The position numbers were made by a program, and so were the translations under genes. DNA of 64,000 nt, from the NCBI GenBank assembly GCA_002077065.1, contig NAJO01000041.1, forward strand, positions 62,001 to 126,000. Reading direction: 5' to 3'. Shown here piece by piece: positions 20,974-31,971 of the stretch. Each line of letters opens with the position of its first letter. Position 1 is the stretch's first letter. The notes under the pieces are model-generated. The model was not told the origin of the DNA. It saw nothing but the letters and a program-made list of their open reading frames with translations, and did no database searches. The DNA comes from Cryoendolithus antarcticus (taxonomy: Eukaryota > Ascomycota > Dothideomycetes > Cladosporiales > Cladosporiaceae).

Positions 20974-22668
20974 ATGGCGACAGACCGAGACGCGCCGTTG
21001 GCACAGGCGATCCAGCGAGCAGTCCAGCCGAAGCTGATTGAGAATGGTTGGGTCGCAGACGATGCCGACAACGAGTTGTCAGAGTACATCACACTCATGG
21101 TCATCAACGGCAAGACACAGGAGCAAGTCGTGTCTGAAGTGGGTACGGAACTATTGGGTGTTGGCGAAGACGACCCCGCTGTCGCAGAGCTTGCGCGATG
21201 GCTATACCTGCAAGTTCCTCATCTGCTTGCTGAAGTGAACGGCAGTGCAGGCGCACAGGAGACGCCTCAGCAACAGCAAGCGGAGCAGCTGATGGAGAGT
21301 GATGCGGCACCACAGCAAACAGCACAGGATGAGGCACCTGAGGCAGCCATGTTGCAGGATGAGCAGATGGATGAGGGCACAGGGGTGATTGATGCAGCGT
21401 ATGTCTTACCCAGCACTCACTCGAGCATGACGCATGTCCGCGTTGCGGCAAGAGCTCCGTCAAATAGGGATATACACAGCGTACCAGATGAACGCATGCT
21501 GACTTCACACAGTCCCAGTGGACCCAAAGCAATGCGAAATGGCCTAGCAGCACCTGGTGGGCGGGGTCGAGATCGCCGCATGCTCGGACAGCTCAACAAG
21601 CAGCTGGACAGATCACAAGACGACCCTTTGAGCAGAATCAAGGGCGCAGCAGGAGGTCAGAGTGGTCGCATCAACTCCCATGCTGGGCGCATCCCGCCCA
21701 AGGGACCACGAGGAGGACCGATAGCGAACGGCATCAATCGGGCGATGAACGGCAGACCATCACAGCAGCCTGCTGCCGCTGCCGCGCCACCTGGTGCCCT
21801 TACACCGCAGCAACAAATGCAGTTCCTGCAGCTTATGGAGCAGCAAGCTACGATGATGACGCAGATGTTCAATGGCGGCATGCCCAACATGCAGTCATCC
21901 GGTCCTCAGCGAGGTCGCGCAGGGAAGTCGCTCTTCCAGCGCGTCGACCGCGGCGGCAGAGGAGGCGGGCGTGGCGGACGAGGTGGAAACCACAACATTG
22001 CTACAGAATCGAATGGCGACACTACCATGGACCTCGATACACCACTCTCCGACACTCCAGCCCGCCGCTCTGATCCTTTCGACACCCTCTGTCGGTTCAA
22101 CAGTACATGTACAGTCGCGACATGCCCTTACGCGCACCAGTCTCCCGCCGCGCCGCCGGGTACAGCCATTGATCTCACAGACCGCTGCTCCTACGGCGCA
22201 GCCTGTGAAAACAAGAAGTGCGCCGGCAAGCATCCTTCCCCCGGGCAGCGGAAACAACACCTGAAGGACGACGTAGACTGCAAATTCTACCCAAACTGCG
22301 CGAATCCAGTCTGCCCCTTCCGCCACCCAGACATGCCCGCCTGCCGTAATGGCGCGGATTGCACAGTTCCAAATTGCAAGTTCGTGCATAGCAAGATCAT
22401 GTGCAGGTATAATCCTTGCCTGAACCCAGGATGTGTGTTCAAGCACGCGGAGGGGCAGAAGAGAGGGAAGTTTGAGGATAAGGTGTGGAAGCCTAGTGAT
22501 GGGGAAGGTGGTGAGGGCTTCGACAGGGAAGCAGCTATGGAGGTTGAAGCTGCCAGTAAGGCTGGGAGGTTTGAGGGGTTGGTTGGCACAGATGGTGCGG
22601 GCGAGGAGCTTATATTGCCTGGACGGAGCACGCCGGAGAGAGGGATTGAGGAGGGTGTGGTGACCTAG
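20974..22668 (+). CDS. NAB2: NAB2 / ZC3H14-type nuclear poly(A)-RNA-binding zinc-finger protein
   Basis: Two exons, 20974-21398 and 21513-22668, give 526 residues. Nab2 binds poly(A) in the nucleus, limits tail length and couples mRNA to export. The N-terminus (1-90) matches the Nab2 PWI-like fold. A Gln-rich middle is followed by an RGG-type box (about 289-303). A C-terminal array of five CCCH fingers (about 335-452) follows: four have C-x5-C-x4-C-x3-H spacing and the last C-x4-C-x4-C-x3-H (CRYNPCLNPGCVFKH). The 114-nt intron has GTATGT, a GCTGAC branch and CACAG. It is a multiple of three and has no stop, so an unspliced mRNA would carry 38 extra residues. I treat it as an intron because of its strong signals and its unlike, low-conservation composition. 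Confidence 0.92.
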   Translation: MATDRDAPLAQAIQRAVQPKLIENGWVADDADNELSEYITLMVINGKTQEQVVSEVGTELLGVGEDDPAVAELARWLYLQVPHLLAEVNGSAGAQETPQQQQAEQLMESDAAPQQTAQDEAPEAAMLQDEQMDEGTGVIDAAYVLPSTHSSMTHVRVAARAPSNRDIHSVPDERMLTSHSPSGPKAMRNGLAAPGGRGRDRRMLGQLNKQLDRSQDDPLSRIKGAAGGQSGRINSHAGRIPPKGPRGGPIANGINRAMNGRPSQQPAAAAAPPGALTPQQQMQFLQLMEQQATMMTQMFNGGMPNMQSSGPQRGRAGKSLFQRVDRGGRGGGRGGRGGNHNIATESNGDTTMDLDTPLSDTPARRSDPFDTLCRFNSTCTVATCPYAHQSPAAPPGTAIDLTDRCSYGAACENKKCAGKHPSPGQRKQHLKDDVDCKFYPNCANPVCPFRHPDMPACRNGADCTVPNCKFVHSKIMCRYNPCLNPGCVFKHAEGQKRGKFEDKVWKPSDGEGGEGFDREAAMEVEAASKAGRFEGLVGTDGAGEELILPGRSTPERGIEEGVVT

Positions 22669-23146
22669 GTCCCACGGAGCAAGGACGCAGACTGGCGATG
22701 TATTTGTAAGGGCGACCTCGTCTACGACTAGGCCGGGAATACAGCAATAGTACCGCGGAGACCGCTTTGCATAGCGCCACGACAGAAATATTCTGTACTG
22801 CTATATCGTCAACACTCTCCACCTCACCCCACTGTCCCGTCTGTTCACTAACCGCGTCGCGCCCTTGCTACAGCGCGCGACTGGACCCCACGGATAAGAG
22901 CCGAGGCTTTCACACAGCTGCTAGACGTCTTCCGACCTCAATCATCCACATGTAGATAGCACACAATTACAACAGTCTCTTGAGACGAAGAAGAGTCCAT
23001 ACCATCACCGTACATCCACAAGCAAAACCTGATTGATTCGACTGCGTACACACGGACTTTCGACTCCCTCTCCGTCGCTTCCAGTCCGATCACCACCGCA
23101 CTGCCCTCGAAGTACACCCATCACATCGCCCACGAAACGCTTCAAG

Positions 23147-24096
23147 ATGTCACAAAACTTCACCAAACCCCCTCCAACATGCCAGTTCTACACCATCGCC
23201 TTCCCAGCAAAGCACGTCATGCTCGTAACCATCAACCGCGAGAAAGCCATGAACTCGATCCCTACCTCCGGTCACCCAGAAGGGCAGGCATTGTGGGCTT
23301 GGTATGACAGTGAACCTGACCGTACGTAATCTATAGTCTAGTTCTATCGACTCCAATCCAAGAGACTGACAGATCCTCAGTACGATGTGCCATCATCACA
23401 GGCAAAGGGCCCAAAGCCTTCTGCGCTGGCGCAGATCTGATAGAGCAGGGTAAGCTGCGAGCTACGGGTGGCCCGAAGCTGGCGATGCCAACAGGAGGAT
23501 TCATGGGCATGTCTCGACGAACGGGAAAGAAGCCTATCATTGCTGCTGTGAATGGCTTCGCGCTCGGTGGCGGGTTCGAGATCGCTCTGAACTGGTGAGC
23601 CATTCTTACCATGTCCTCCCCTTGTATCGCCATGGCAATCACTAACACACCCAACAGTGACATGGTCGTCGCCTCCCCCACCGCGACCTTCGGCCTCCCC
23701 GAAGCCTCACGCGGCCTCTACGCCGCAGCAGGAGGCATGGCGCGCGTCGTGCGGAATTTCGGCATGCAGCTCGGCTCCGAGATCGCGCTTGCCGGCCGCG
23801 TGCTAGGCGCAGCAGAAGCCTCGCAACGGAACTTCTGCGGTGTCGCTGAAAGCCCAGAGTCGCTGATCGATGAGACTTTGGCACTGGCCGCGCAGGTCGG
23901 GAGTCTGAGTCCAGATGCCGTGATCGTGACGCGGGCGGGGTTGAGGGAGGCGTGGGAGACTGGCAGCGTAGAGCGGGCGGCGCAGTTGACGGATGAGAGG
24001 TTTGCTAGGGGGTTGTTTGAGGGGGAGAACATTGCGATTGGGCTTGAGGCGTTTGCGAAGAAGGGGAAGCCGAGTTGGGTGCCATCGAAGTTGTAG
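23147..24096 (+). CDS. Enoyl-CoA hydratase/isomerase family protein
   Basis: Three exons, 23147-23321, 23381-23594 and 23658-24096, encode 275 residues. The introns are 59 and 63 nt, GTACGT...CTCAG and GTGAGC...AACAG, the second with a CTAAC branch. The crotonase fold is clear: AIITGKGPKAFCAGADL provides the first oxyanion-hole amide, AAVNGFALGGGFEIAL the second, and FGLPEASRGLYAAAGGMARV the helix that usually carries the acid/base Glu. The hydratase subfamily typically uses two glutamates. Here Glu of LPEASRG is present; the second position needs an alignment. No clear C-terminal PTS1 tripeptide (ends PSKL) and no obvious mitochondrial leader, so location is uncertain, although SKL-like endings such as this one can act as peroxisomal signals: the last three residues are indeed S-K-L. 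A role in beta-oxidation or a side pathway is likely. Confidence 0.9.
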
Positions 24097-24196
24097 TTGT
24101 GTCCTCGAACATCCTAAGGTTGATCTCCTGTCATGCTTGGCATGCGTCGTCAGCGTGGTTGTCTTAGTGGCCACTGTACTGTGATCGGTATGGCGC

Positions 24197-26517
24197 TCAC
24201 AGCGACCGATCGCCGTCTGTCGTCGATGTCCAGCTCATATCCATGTCCGCGTTCCAATTGGTGAGATCCGCACTGAGGAAGTCGAAATTCGTGAAGTCGA
24301 ATGTAGCCAAGTCGTTTAGACCCATGACTCCACCCGAGAGCTTGTCGTTTGCTAATGCAGGCAACGCTGATGTTGGTGTTGCATAGCTCCCAACGTCTGG
24401 CGTGGCAGGTGTGAGAGCGGCTGCGAAGTCATCACTTGCCACGGTACCGTTAAGAACACTGTCCAGTGTAGCGGAGATTGCTTTGGCTGCCTGGGTGCAG
24501 TACTCGTGATTGAGACTTCCAGGGCCGCAGACGCTCTCGAGATTCGAAAGAAAGACCGAGAGATTGCGGATCAATGACGCGCGATCGAGTTCTTCAGGTA
24601 ATTGATGGAGCGAGCGAGTCTTTGAGGTCTCGTGTAGGGCTTGCGCTACCGTAGCAGCGCATGGCAAACCGTAGTTGTACATCTGTACGTATCAGCATTA
24701 CAGACCGCCTTGCAAAGGAGTAAAAGACAGCACTTACGATGGCTGGAAGGTCTCGGGATAGACAGTCGTCCTTGTCACGTATACTGCCCATCAAAATCAC
24801 GTTATCGAGCATTCTGGCCGAAACGACCCAGAAGCAAGGTATATTCTTAGGGTCGTTCCGGTTCATCAAACGGCGAATGTAAAGCTCGACTTTCATGTAT
24901 GACAAATGAATTGAAGCCAGCATAAATATGTCGCGCCCCGGGAGATCAGACTTCCACAACTCACGTGAGTATTGTAAGTAGGCTGGCAGACTCCTTCGCG
25001 ACGCACAACAGCGTATCGAGAGTTCTCTGAAATGACAGTCAGCGAGTGAGCACAGGAGAGCGTGCAGCAATACCCACTCGAGCACCTCATCAGTAGGTGC
25101 TGGTCCTGATCCGAGGTAGTGTTCGATCAGTTCTTCGCGGAATGCACCTAGACTGTATCGTATGCGAGCCCAAGTGGTACTGCGAAAGCCTTCGCGTACG
25201 TTCCAGCCCTCCTCGGTGACATATGTCTTGATCAACTCGAGCGCTTCTGGAGTATCTGCAAGCACTTGCTCATCGGAGAGATCAAGTGGTGCCTTGCAAT
25301 CAGCATATCGTGATGCAATCCGCGGCGGACGGTCGAACAGTATGGCATAAGCTTTGTCGTACTGATACACGGAGCTAAATACTCTGCGCCTGATCTCCGC
25401 GAGGAAGAAAGGTGTTGACGATGCCGAGTGTGTGGCTTCGCGATGGAAGCCAAGTGCGAGTACCTCATTCGCGATATCACCTAGTCGGCGCCATACGCCT
25501 AGGCCTGATTGACATCGTCAGTGAGTGTGTTGCAGTTGCGTGGTCCGATACCCACTTGCGTCACCTTCAACCAGGGTTAAGGTTTGGAGATTCTCATGAG
25601 CCAGCCAGATCATCGCGTCAGTAGGTCGCGGAGCTAGGTCATACGCTAGACGTTGCGCAAGCTTGCTACATCGGAATAAGTCTTGCCCCAGAGCCTCGTA
25701 CTTGTGCTCGTCCCGAACCAGGCGATAGCAAATGCCACGAGCAGCAAGGGCGAATATGTGGCCAATCATCTCGATCCGCGGCACGCTGTACATAGCGCAT
25801 AGCTCCGAGACCGTCGTGTTAGATGTAATCACTGCTTCGCGGGCGCTACTTCGCAATACCTCCTGGGCATGTCGCAGCTGGCTCGCGCGACCTTCGTCAG
25901 TGCGGCGAGCATTACGCCGATAGGCAGCCACCAGTGCGCTATTCCTAAGGGTGGACATGACTTGCAGCGTCAGAGGGACCGGTGCAATGGGCACAGAAGA
26001 GTTGCTGAGGTATATGCGGGCGGTCTGTTCGATAAGCGGCCAATTCGCAAGCTGCGCCAACACTTCCATAATCCCGGTGAGGGGTTCATCTCGTGCAGAG
26101 CCGGACCCGAGATAGTCACTATTGTCCGACGTTAATGATACGGCGCCTACGCCGTCCTGAACTGGCGACAGCACATCGCCTTCCACTGTGAGCTTGGACG
26201 AGGTTGAGCGAGCCGACGAAACGCTGACTGGTGTCAGGGTAATTTGCTGAGGATGTCTTCCAGGCCGCTGTGTGAGCGGTGCAGGATGATACTGACGCCT
26301 ATCAGCATATGATCGCATCGTGCTCGCACTCGCCACGCACCCAGCAGCGCGTGTCAGGGCCGCGTCGACGGCATCTCAAACATGTTGGCTTGCCGTGGTC
26401 GCAGCGTGTCTTTGCGCGGCGACATGGCTCACACGAGGCATCGCTGCCGTTACGGCGCTTCGCACTCATTGCCATCTTCGATGTTGAATCGAGGAAGACA
26501 TGGCTTGTGAAAGTCAA
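24197..26517 (-). CDS. Zn2Cys6 transcription factor, RSC3-like
   Basis: Five exons: 26517-26341, 26291-25556, 25504-25078, 25026-24738 and 24682-24197 (704 residues). The introns of 49, 51, 51 and 55 nt all have GT...AG ends. The first exon carries the binuclear zinc cluster: Cys29, 32, 39, 46, 49 and 58 in the C-x2-C-x6-C-x6-C-x2-C-x8-C pattern. It continues as RCWYHPAPLTQ across intron 1, a sequence typical of this group. The middle is a fungal transcription-factor homology domain with GVWRRLGDIANEVLALGFHR, FFLAEIRRRVFSSVYQYDKA and RPPRIASRYADCKAPLDL. These resemble RSC3/RSC30-type proteins, which in yeast belong to the RSC chromatin remodeller; many filamentous homologues are simply annotated that way. 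ATG 26475 is an alternative start. Intron 3 is a multiple of three without a stop. The target genes are unknown. Confidence 0.88.
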
Positions 26518-26880
26518 GGGCGTAGGGTTCGTCGAGGAGAATCATCGATCGGACTCCTCGGTCGGACTAAACAAGACCGTGTCGGAGTAGCTTAGTCAGT
26601 ATAAAGCCAAACCTCTGTTCGCTGTCTCGATTGGAGAGGATGGTGAGCAACATCGGGTTCGATTTTGTCATTTGGAGTGTGTGAGCGGAAGGTATACCTC
26701 AGGTCACCTCAGTTTTCGGATCTCGTAGTACATCAAGCCAATCCTGGAGAGATCATCAACTGCCCTCCTGCGACTTGAGAGCGCAACTCCATACGCCAAG
26801 GACATATCGCCCATCAGATCAATAAATCAACGTAATCTGGAGCGACGCTCGATACTGGCAGTCGAGAGAAGTCCTTCACG

Positions 26881-28153
26881 ATGGCGTCCATTACGCCGCA
26901 GCATCCCAGTGAGACACCTGACATCGTTGGCATGAACTCCAAAGCTCGTCTCGATCCTACGGTGGCCTCGGCCGATGTTCCGCCTTCGCTTGCCAACAAG
27001 CGTCAAGTCACTGCCGATGAGCTGTACAAAGAGCTCAACCGCTATCCCCTCTTCATGACTGAACTCCCAGCAGAGGACGAAGACAACGAATACCTGGAAG
27101 CCTTCAAAGCACTCGCCTACGAAGGCACTCGCGCTGAGATTGCGGAAAATTTCAAGACCCAAGGCAACGAAGCGGTCCGCGAGAAGCGATGGCTGGATGC
27201 CAGGGAGTTCTACTCGAAAGCTTTGGCCGCCTTGAGGGGACCGAAAGTACCTGCCGGTGCCTCCGAGGCTGAGATAGAGATGAAGGTCGAGGAGGTCGAT
27301 GAAGTAGCTGAGGAGAAGAGGGAGAGGGGTCTGGAGGAGACTTGTCATGCTAACCGGGCGTTGTGTCAGCTTGAGATGAGTATCACTGCCTTACTGAGGA
27401 GAACAGACGTGTGCGACCTGCTAATTTCGTTGCGCAGAAAACTATGGCTCATGTAGTCGTGACTGCGCTGCAGCATTGAAGCTGAATTTTCGGAACGTGA
27501 AGGCGTGGTATCGTGCTGCCTCTGCTTGTCTCGCCCTCGACAAGCTCCCAGAAGCACTCGATGCATGTAAGTGTGGCCTACGCGTCGAGCCTGCGAATAC
27601 AGCGCTCGTAGCTGTCAAGTCGAAGATCGAAAAGCGCACGACACACGTTGCCGAAATCGAACGCTCGCGGCAAGAACGGCAAGAGCGTGTGCGCAGCGAA
27701 GAGAGCAATCTAAGGTATGCGCTCAAATCAAGAAACATTGTAAGCCGAACGACGAAAGACCCGCCAGATATGGAAGACGCCACGATCAAGCTCGAAGATC
27801 CCATGGAACCGACATCGACTCTAAAGTTCCCGGTCATCTTCCTGTACCCATTGCAAGCGCAAAGTGACTTCGTGAAAGCCTGCTCAGAAACTGAGACATT
27901 GGCCGACCATCTCTCATACATACTCCCGCCACCGTGGGATCAGGCTGGCGAGTACAGCGTGGAAGGCACAGAGTGCTACATGGAGACAGTTGCCAGCGGC
28001 CTCATCAAGGCTGGTCGAAAGCTCACTCTGCTCAAGCTTCTCGGCAGTGGCAAGGTCGAAGTTCTCGATGGGCTGGTGAAGGTCAATGTCGTACCTAAAG
28101 CAAAGGCATCGATATGGATCGAAGAGTTCAAGCTGAGACGAGGGAAGCAATAG
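26881..28153 (+). CDS. CNS1: CNS1/TTC4-type TPR co-chaperone
   Basis: Two exons, 26881-27379 and 27438-28153, encode 404 residues. The 58-nt intron (GTATCA, GCTAAT branch, GCGCAG) falls inside the TPR region and joins CQLEM to KNYGSCSRDCAAALKLNFRN. Cns1/TTC4 links Hsp70 and Hsp90 and supports translation factor eEF2 folding; it is essential in yeast. TPR 1 is FKTQGNEAVREKRWLDAREF, TPR 2 runs across the intron and TPR 3 is VKAWYRAASACLALDKLPEA. A long helix with many Arg/Glu follows, and the C-terminal 'wheel' domain begins near LKFPVIFLYPLQAQSDFVKA. The length is close to yeast Cns1 (385). It shares a 363-bp divergent region with the RSC3-like gene. Confidence 0.92.
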
Positions 28154-28241
28154 TCTATATGCGTGTGGCTGTACATACTCTGCAATGTACAGTGCATTAG
28201 GGAATACCCGTCGCGAAGCTCCTGGGCCACGAATGTGGGCA

Positions 28242-29357
28242 TCACGACTTGTCTGCCGGATACACGATCCCATTTTGCAGTCGCATCTCACTCGTAACCT
28301 TGATTACATCCCGCGACACTTGCTCAAGCACGGCCAGAGCCTTCACGTCGTTTTCGCTAATGATCCTGGCGAACTCCTGTGCCTCCTCAAACATGCTCAC
28401 GTTGGGCTTCACGACCTCCACCTTTGGTCCAGCGAGCTCCTCACTCTGCTTCGTCTTCGGATCCCAGTGCTTGATCGACTCAAGCTCAGCAGTCGCATTG
28501 ATGGTGATCGTGCCTTTCTCTCCGTAGATCTCACAAGGTGCGAAGCTTTGGTATGATTTGCTGTTGTTGATCTGTACTCCGAAGGTATCGTACTTCAATA
28601 TAATTACTCCGCCGCCGTCTACGCCTGTTCGGCACATGAAGGGGACGTAGGCGGAGGTTTTAGGCGCACCGAACAACGCGACTGTGAAGGAGACAGGGTA
28701 CACGCCAATGTCAACCAGACTGCCGCCAGAGAAGTCGAGGTTGAAGATGTTGGGTGTTTCACCCGCTAGGACGTTGTTGTAGCGACTGCTGTAAGAGGCG
28801 TAAGTGAAGCTCGCGCCATATATGGGCCCAAGGCGCTTCTGCTCGTTGATAGTCCTCTGCAGCAGCTTGAAGTTGGCTTCTTGCAAGTGTCGGAATGCCT
28901 CGATCAAGAAGACGCCGTTGTCCTTAGCCGTCTTGAACAGATCGTCCAGCTCTAACGGTGTCGAAGTTGCGGGCTTCTCCAGTATAACATGCTTCTTGGC
29001 TTGCAGCATCTGCTTGGCTTGGGCGTAGTGATGACTGTTCGGAGAAGCAATGTAAACTGCTTGTAGTTCTCTGTCCGCGCCTAGGTCTTCTAGCGATGTA
29101 TATGTGGTCTTGCTGCCATGCTTCGATGCAAATGCCTCCGCCTGCTCTTGCTTACGCGAGTAGATCGCATGAAGCTGCCATGATCCGGTCTTGGTCGCCG
29201 CATTGATCCAAGACTCAGTGATCCAGCCCGTTCCTATTACGCCGTATTGAATTGGCATCTTGCTGGGTGGGCCCAATGTGGGCTGCCTCGACGAGGAAGA
29301 CGTAGCCGAGGAAGGAGCGGAAGACACTGGCGTCAAAAGACAAGTGAAGCCAGGCAT
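28242..29357 (-). CDS. Gfo/Idh/MocA-family NAD(P)-dependent oxidoreductase
   Basis: An intron-free 371-residue frame starts at ATG 29357. Residues 1-33 are Ser/Pro-rich and may be a leader or, more likely, 5' UTR, because the second ATG (29258) gives MPIQYGVIGTGWITESWINA, the canonical beginning of the family. The Rossmann domain has the dinucleotide loop GTGW and EKPATSTPLEL with the conserved EKP Lys. The second domain has GGSLVDIGVYPVSFTVALFG, with the DxGxYxxxxxxxxFG pattern typical of dimeric dihydrodiol dehydrogenase/D-xylose dehydrogenase-type members. These enzymes oxidise sugars or related polyols in the cytosol. The substrate cannot be assigned. Convergent with CNS1 (88 bp between stops). 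Confidence 0.9.
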   Translation of the reverse strand: MPGFTCLLTPVSSAPSSATSSSSRQPTLGPPSKMPIQYGVIGTGWITESWINAATKTGSWQLHAIYSRKQEQAEAFASKHGSKTTYTSLEDLGADRELQAVYIASPNSHHYAQAKQMLQAKKHVILEKPATSTPLELDDLFKTAKDNGVFLIEAFRHLQEANFKLLQRTINEQKRLGPIYGASFTYASYSSRYNNVLAGETPNIFNLDFSGGSLVDIGVYPVSFTVALFGAPKTSAYVPFMCRTGVDGGGVIILKYDTFGVQINNSKSYQSFAPCEIYGEKGTITINATAELESIKHWDPKTKQSEELAGPKVEVVKPNVSMFEEAQEFARIISENDVKALAVLEQVSRDVIKVTSEMRLQNGIVYPADKS

Positions 29358-29834
29358 TTGGAACTTACTTGATTGTGATACAGCGAAGCTTTAGCTTCCA
29401 CTCTGCAGCCCTACACTTGAGTTTATATAGCTGTTGGAAAATTGTTTATTCAGCATGGAAATGCCCAGGGAAGCTCGCTGGTGGGGCCTCAACGGCTGTA
29501 CCTGCATAAGATCTTTGTCGCTGTGAACGAGCTCATTGCCACCATTCGCATTATTCATTATCGACGCAGTCTACGCGGGTGCCATGCGGATGCAGCTGGA
29601 CGACCTTGACAGCGAGGTGTGCGTGTCCACGCAACGGTGATGAAGTCTTGCGAACGGCATGACCCGCATCGTGCAGTGTTATCTAGCAATTTCTGACGTG
29701 TTCGCCTCTACAGGGTGACATGAGCACACAGTGGTGATATCTCGGAGAAAGCCTTGGGACGGTGTCTGCGAGCGAGGCAGAGTACGTGATTGCGTAGCTG
29801 CTCAAGACGCAAACATGTTCTACGCGCGTCTTTG

Positions 29835-31877
29835 ATGAGTACGTCGCTCAGCGCCGACGACAACAGTGGCGACGAACTTGTGCACCCAGCATACGACCAT
29901 TAAACTTGCGGCTCACGATCTACAAGCGCCACGGCAACCACTACTGGTGGTAAGATGTTCTCAAGCATGCTCCTCGGTATATCTCCTCTTCCATCACATA
30001 CATCTTCCATCTCTCCCTTATGACTGCGTTCGACTCTTCTCCTCGTCGTTGCAGAGACTAATCGATACGTTGCAGGCAACGGCTTCAAGGCTACGGATCC
30101 GTACGAAGAACGCGAGCCTCCTGCAGCGCCCACCCCGATTACATTTCCCCAAGTCAAGACACCTGCCGCGGTGGGCTGGGACACAGATGCCAACGGGCCA
30201 CCCCTGCAGCAACTCTTCAGTCGCCTTGTAAGGTTGACAGACGTGACGGATCAGCACCTCGAAGCTCTGAATATCGAAATCTTGTCAGGTGTTCCAACGG
30301 ATCACTTCGTACCATCTGCCAAAGATGGATCGTCTCACTGGCCAGAAGTATCTTCAAAGGCGACTGGACCACTATCATACGCAGGAGCAGCATCTGCTGA
30401 TGCAAGCGTGAGTAAAAAGCGTAAGGACTTTGACGACAAGATTGCAGAGCTCAAGTATGACAATGACGATGTGTATGCCGCGCTCTCGAAGACGACCAGA
30501 GACGGACAGAAAGCACCTCGCGTCGCCAGTATGAGGAAATTCTGGCAAGGTCTAGAGTCTATGAGTGGCTATTGGGACGACAGTCTTGATCAGTACTTCG
30601 AATCCACGACAGCGACTGAGCACAACGATGGAGGTCCGAAGATCACGAAACGTGCACGCGTCGGCGAACCATGCAATGCCAACAGGGACGGGAATCAGAA
30701 CATCTATAGTCTTGTGCAGGACGAGGCAGCTGTCATGAGTCTATTGAGTGGCGAGACGCCAAAGTCGTCCGCCATCTTATCACACGGTACATCACTACCT
30801 CTCGGGCGACTGACGCCCCATCATGGTAACCATCACAATGATAAGGAGATCAGTATGTCGCCTCCGCTGCCACCCCGGTCCAGAATGCGATACAAAGGCC
30901 ACCGAATCGGCACTGGTCGTGATATGCCCGAGAGCTATAGACAGGATACTGTGCGCGCCTTCATGGAAGCCCTAGTGTGGCCTTTCCAGGCTTCAGTCGC
31001 AATCGCTCGCCGCGTGCCCGTCGTGCAGATTGACAAGCTCAATCTGCCGGTGCGGCTGTCTGGTGTGGTATCGCGTGTCCCAGTCGACCGTGCGAAGGCT
31101 AGGGCGGGGATCATCCAAGGTCCAATAATGGGTGTACAAGTCCGTAATGATAGTGGATTCCTGGATGCAAATGGCAAGCCCATGGTCGGGAAATCGAGAC
31201 TGGATCAACTTCGCGAGATCGGAGGTCTATTAGCTCTAGCACAGGAGCGCAGGCAACAAGGCACCGCCGTTGTGAGGCCTGGCGAAGGTGAATGGTGGAC
31301 TACGAAGCCACGATGGGGCGGTGGACCTGGAGGTGCGGCTGAAGATTCGCAAGGTCTTAATAGCAATGGCGAGATGCTCACAGCGGTCGAGGAAGCGAGT
31401 GATGCCGGGAAGGATGGTCCTATGTCGCAGAATCGCAGGAGATGCACGCCTGTAATGCTCTGGAAGGAGCTGAAGTGCGGCAGTGGTTTACGAGACCAGA
31501 GGACTGAGTATGTGGCGATTGGCAAGGAGGTTGAGTCACAGTACGATGAGGTGTGTGCTGTTCACTTCTGTTTGAGTTGCAACGTCACTGACAGCAAGCA
31601 GGTCTACATGGTTTCGTCCCTCAACCATCACATCAGCATTCTGAAGCTCACAGTACACGACGCATATCTGGACTACCTTGCAGGTGCTGGATTCCCCAGT
31701 GTACCGCCGCTGGAGAGCGATTGGAGTACGCCGAGATTGCAGAGATCCAAGTGGTTCAATCTATTCGATGCTGATGATCGAGTCGAAGCTTTCAGCGCCT
31801 TGTGGGCTATCATGAGTTTTTTAACTCGCAACCCCGAGGTCGATGCGAATGCCAGCGTAGGCGCGGGAACGACTTAA
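29835..31877 (+). CDS. Conserved fungal hypothetical protein with a tiny first coding exon
   Basis: Proposed exons are 29835-29838, 30076-31550 and 31602-31877 (584 residues). The large frame has no ATG upstream of a GTG at 30171. It stays open back to an acceptor at 30075, preceded by a CTAAT branch site. The only well-fitting upstream start is ATGA|GTACGT at 29835, which joins in phase to give MSNGFKATDPYEE. The 237-nt intron 1 is long for this genome. Intron 2 (51 nt, GTGTGT...GCAG) is a stop-free multiple of three joining YDEV to YMVSSLNHH. The protein is hydrophilic and carries VASMRKFWQGLESMSGYWDD and DTVRAFMEALVWPFQAS. I do not recognise a domain. The first exon is the least certain part. 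Confidence 0.65.
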
Positions 31878-31971
31878 GTAGAGCTGTCGCACAGTCGCAC
31901 GGTCGCACATCCTCTACCAGCCAGGATACTGAGGCGCTGAATCCCAGATTCCCTCAACGCCAGACCTGTCG

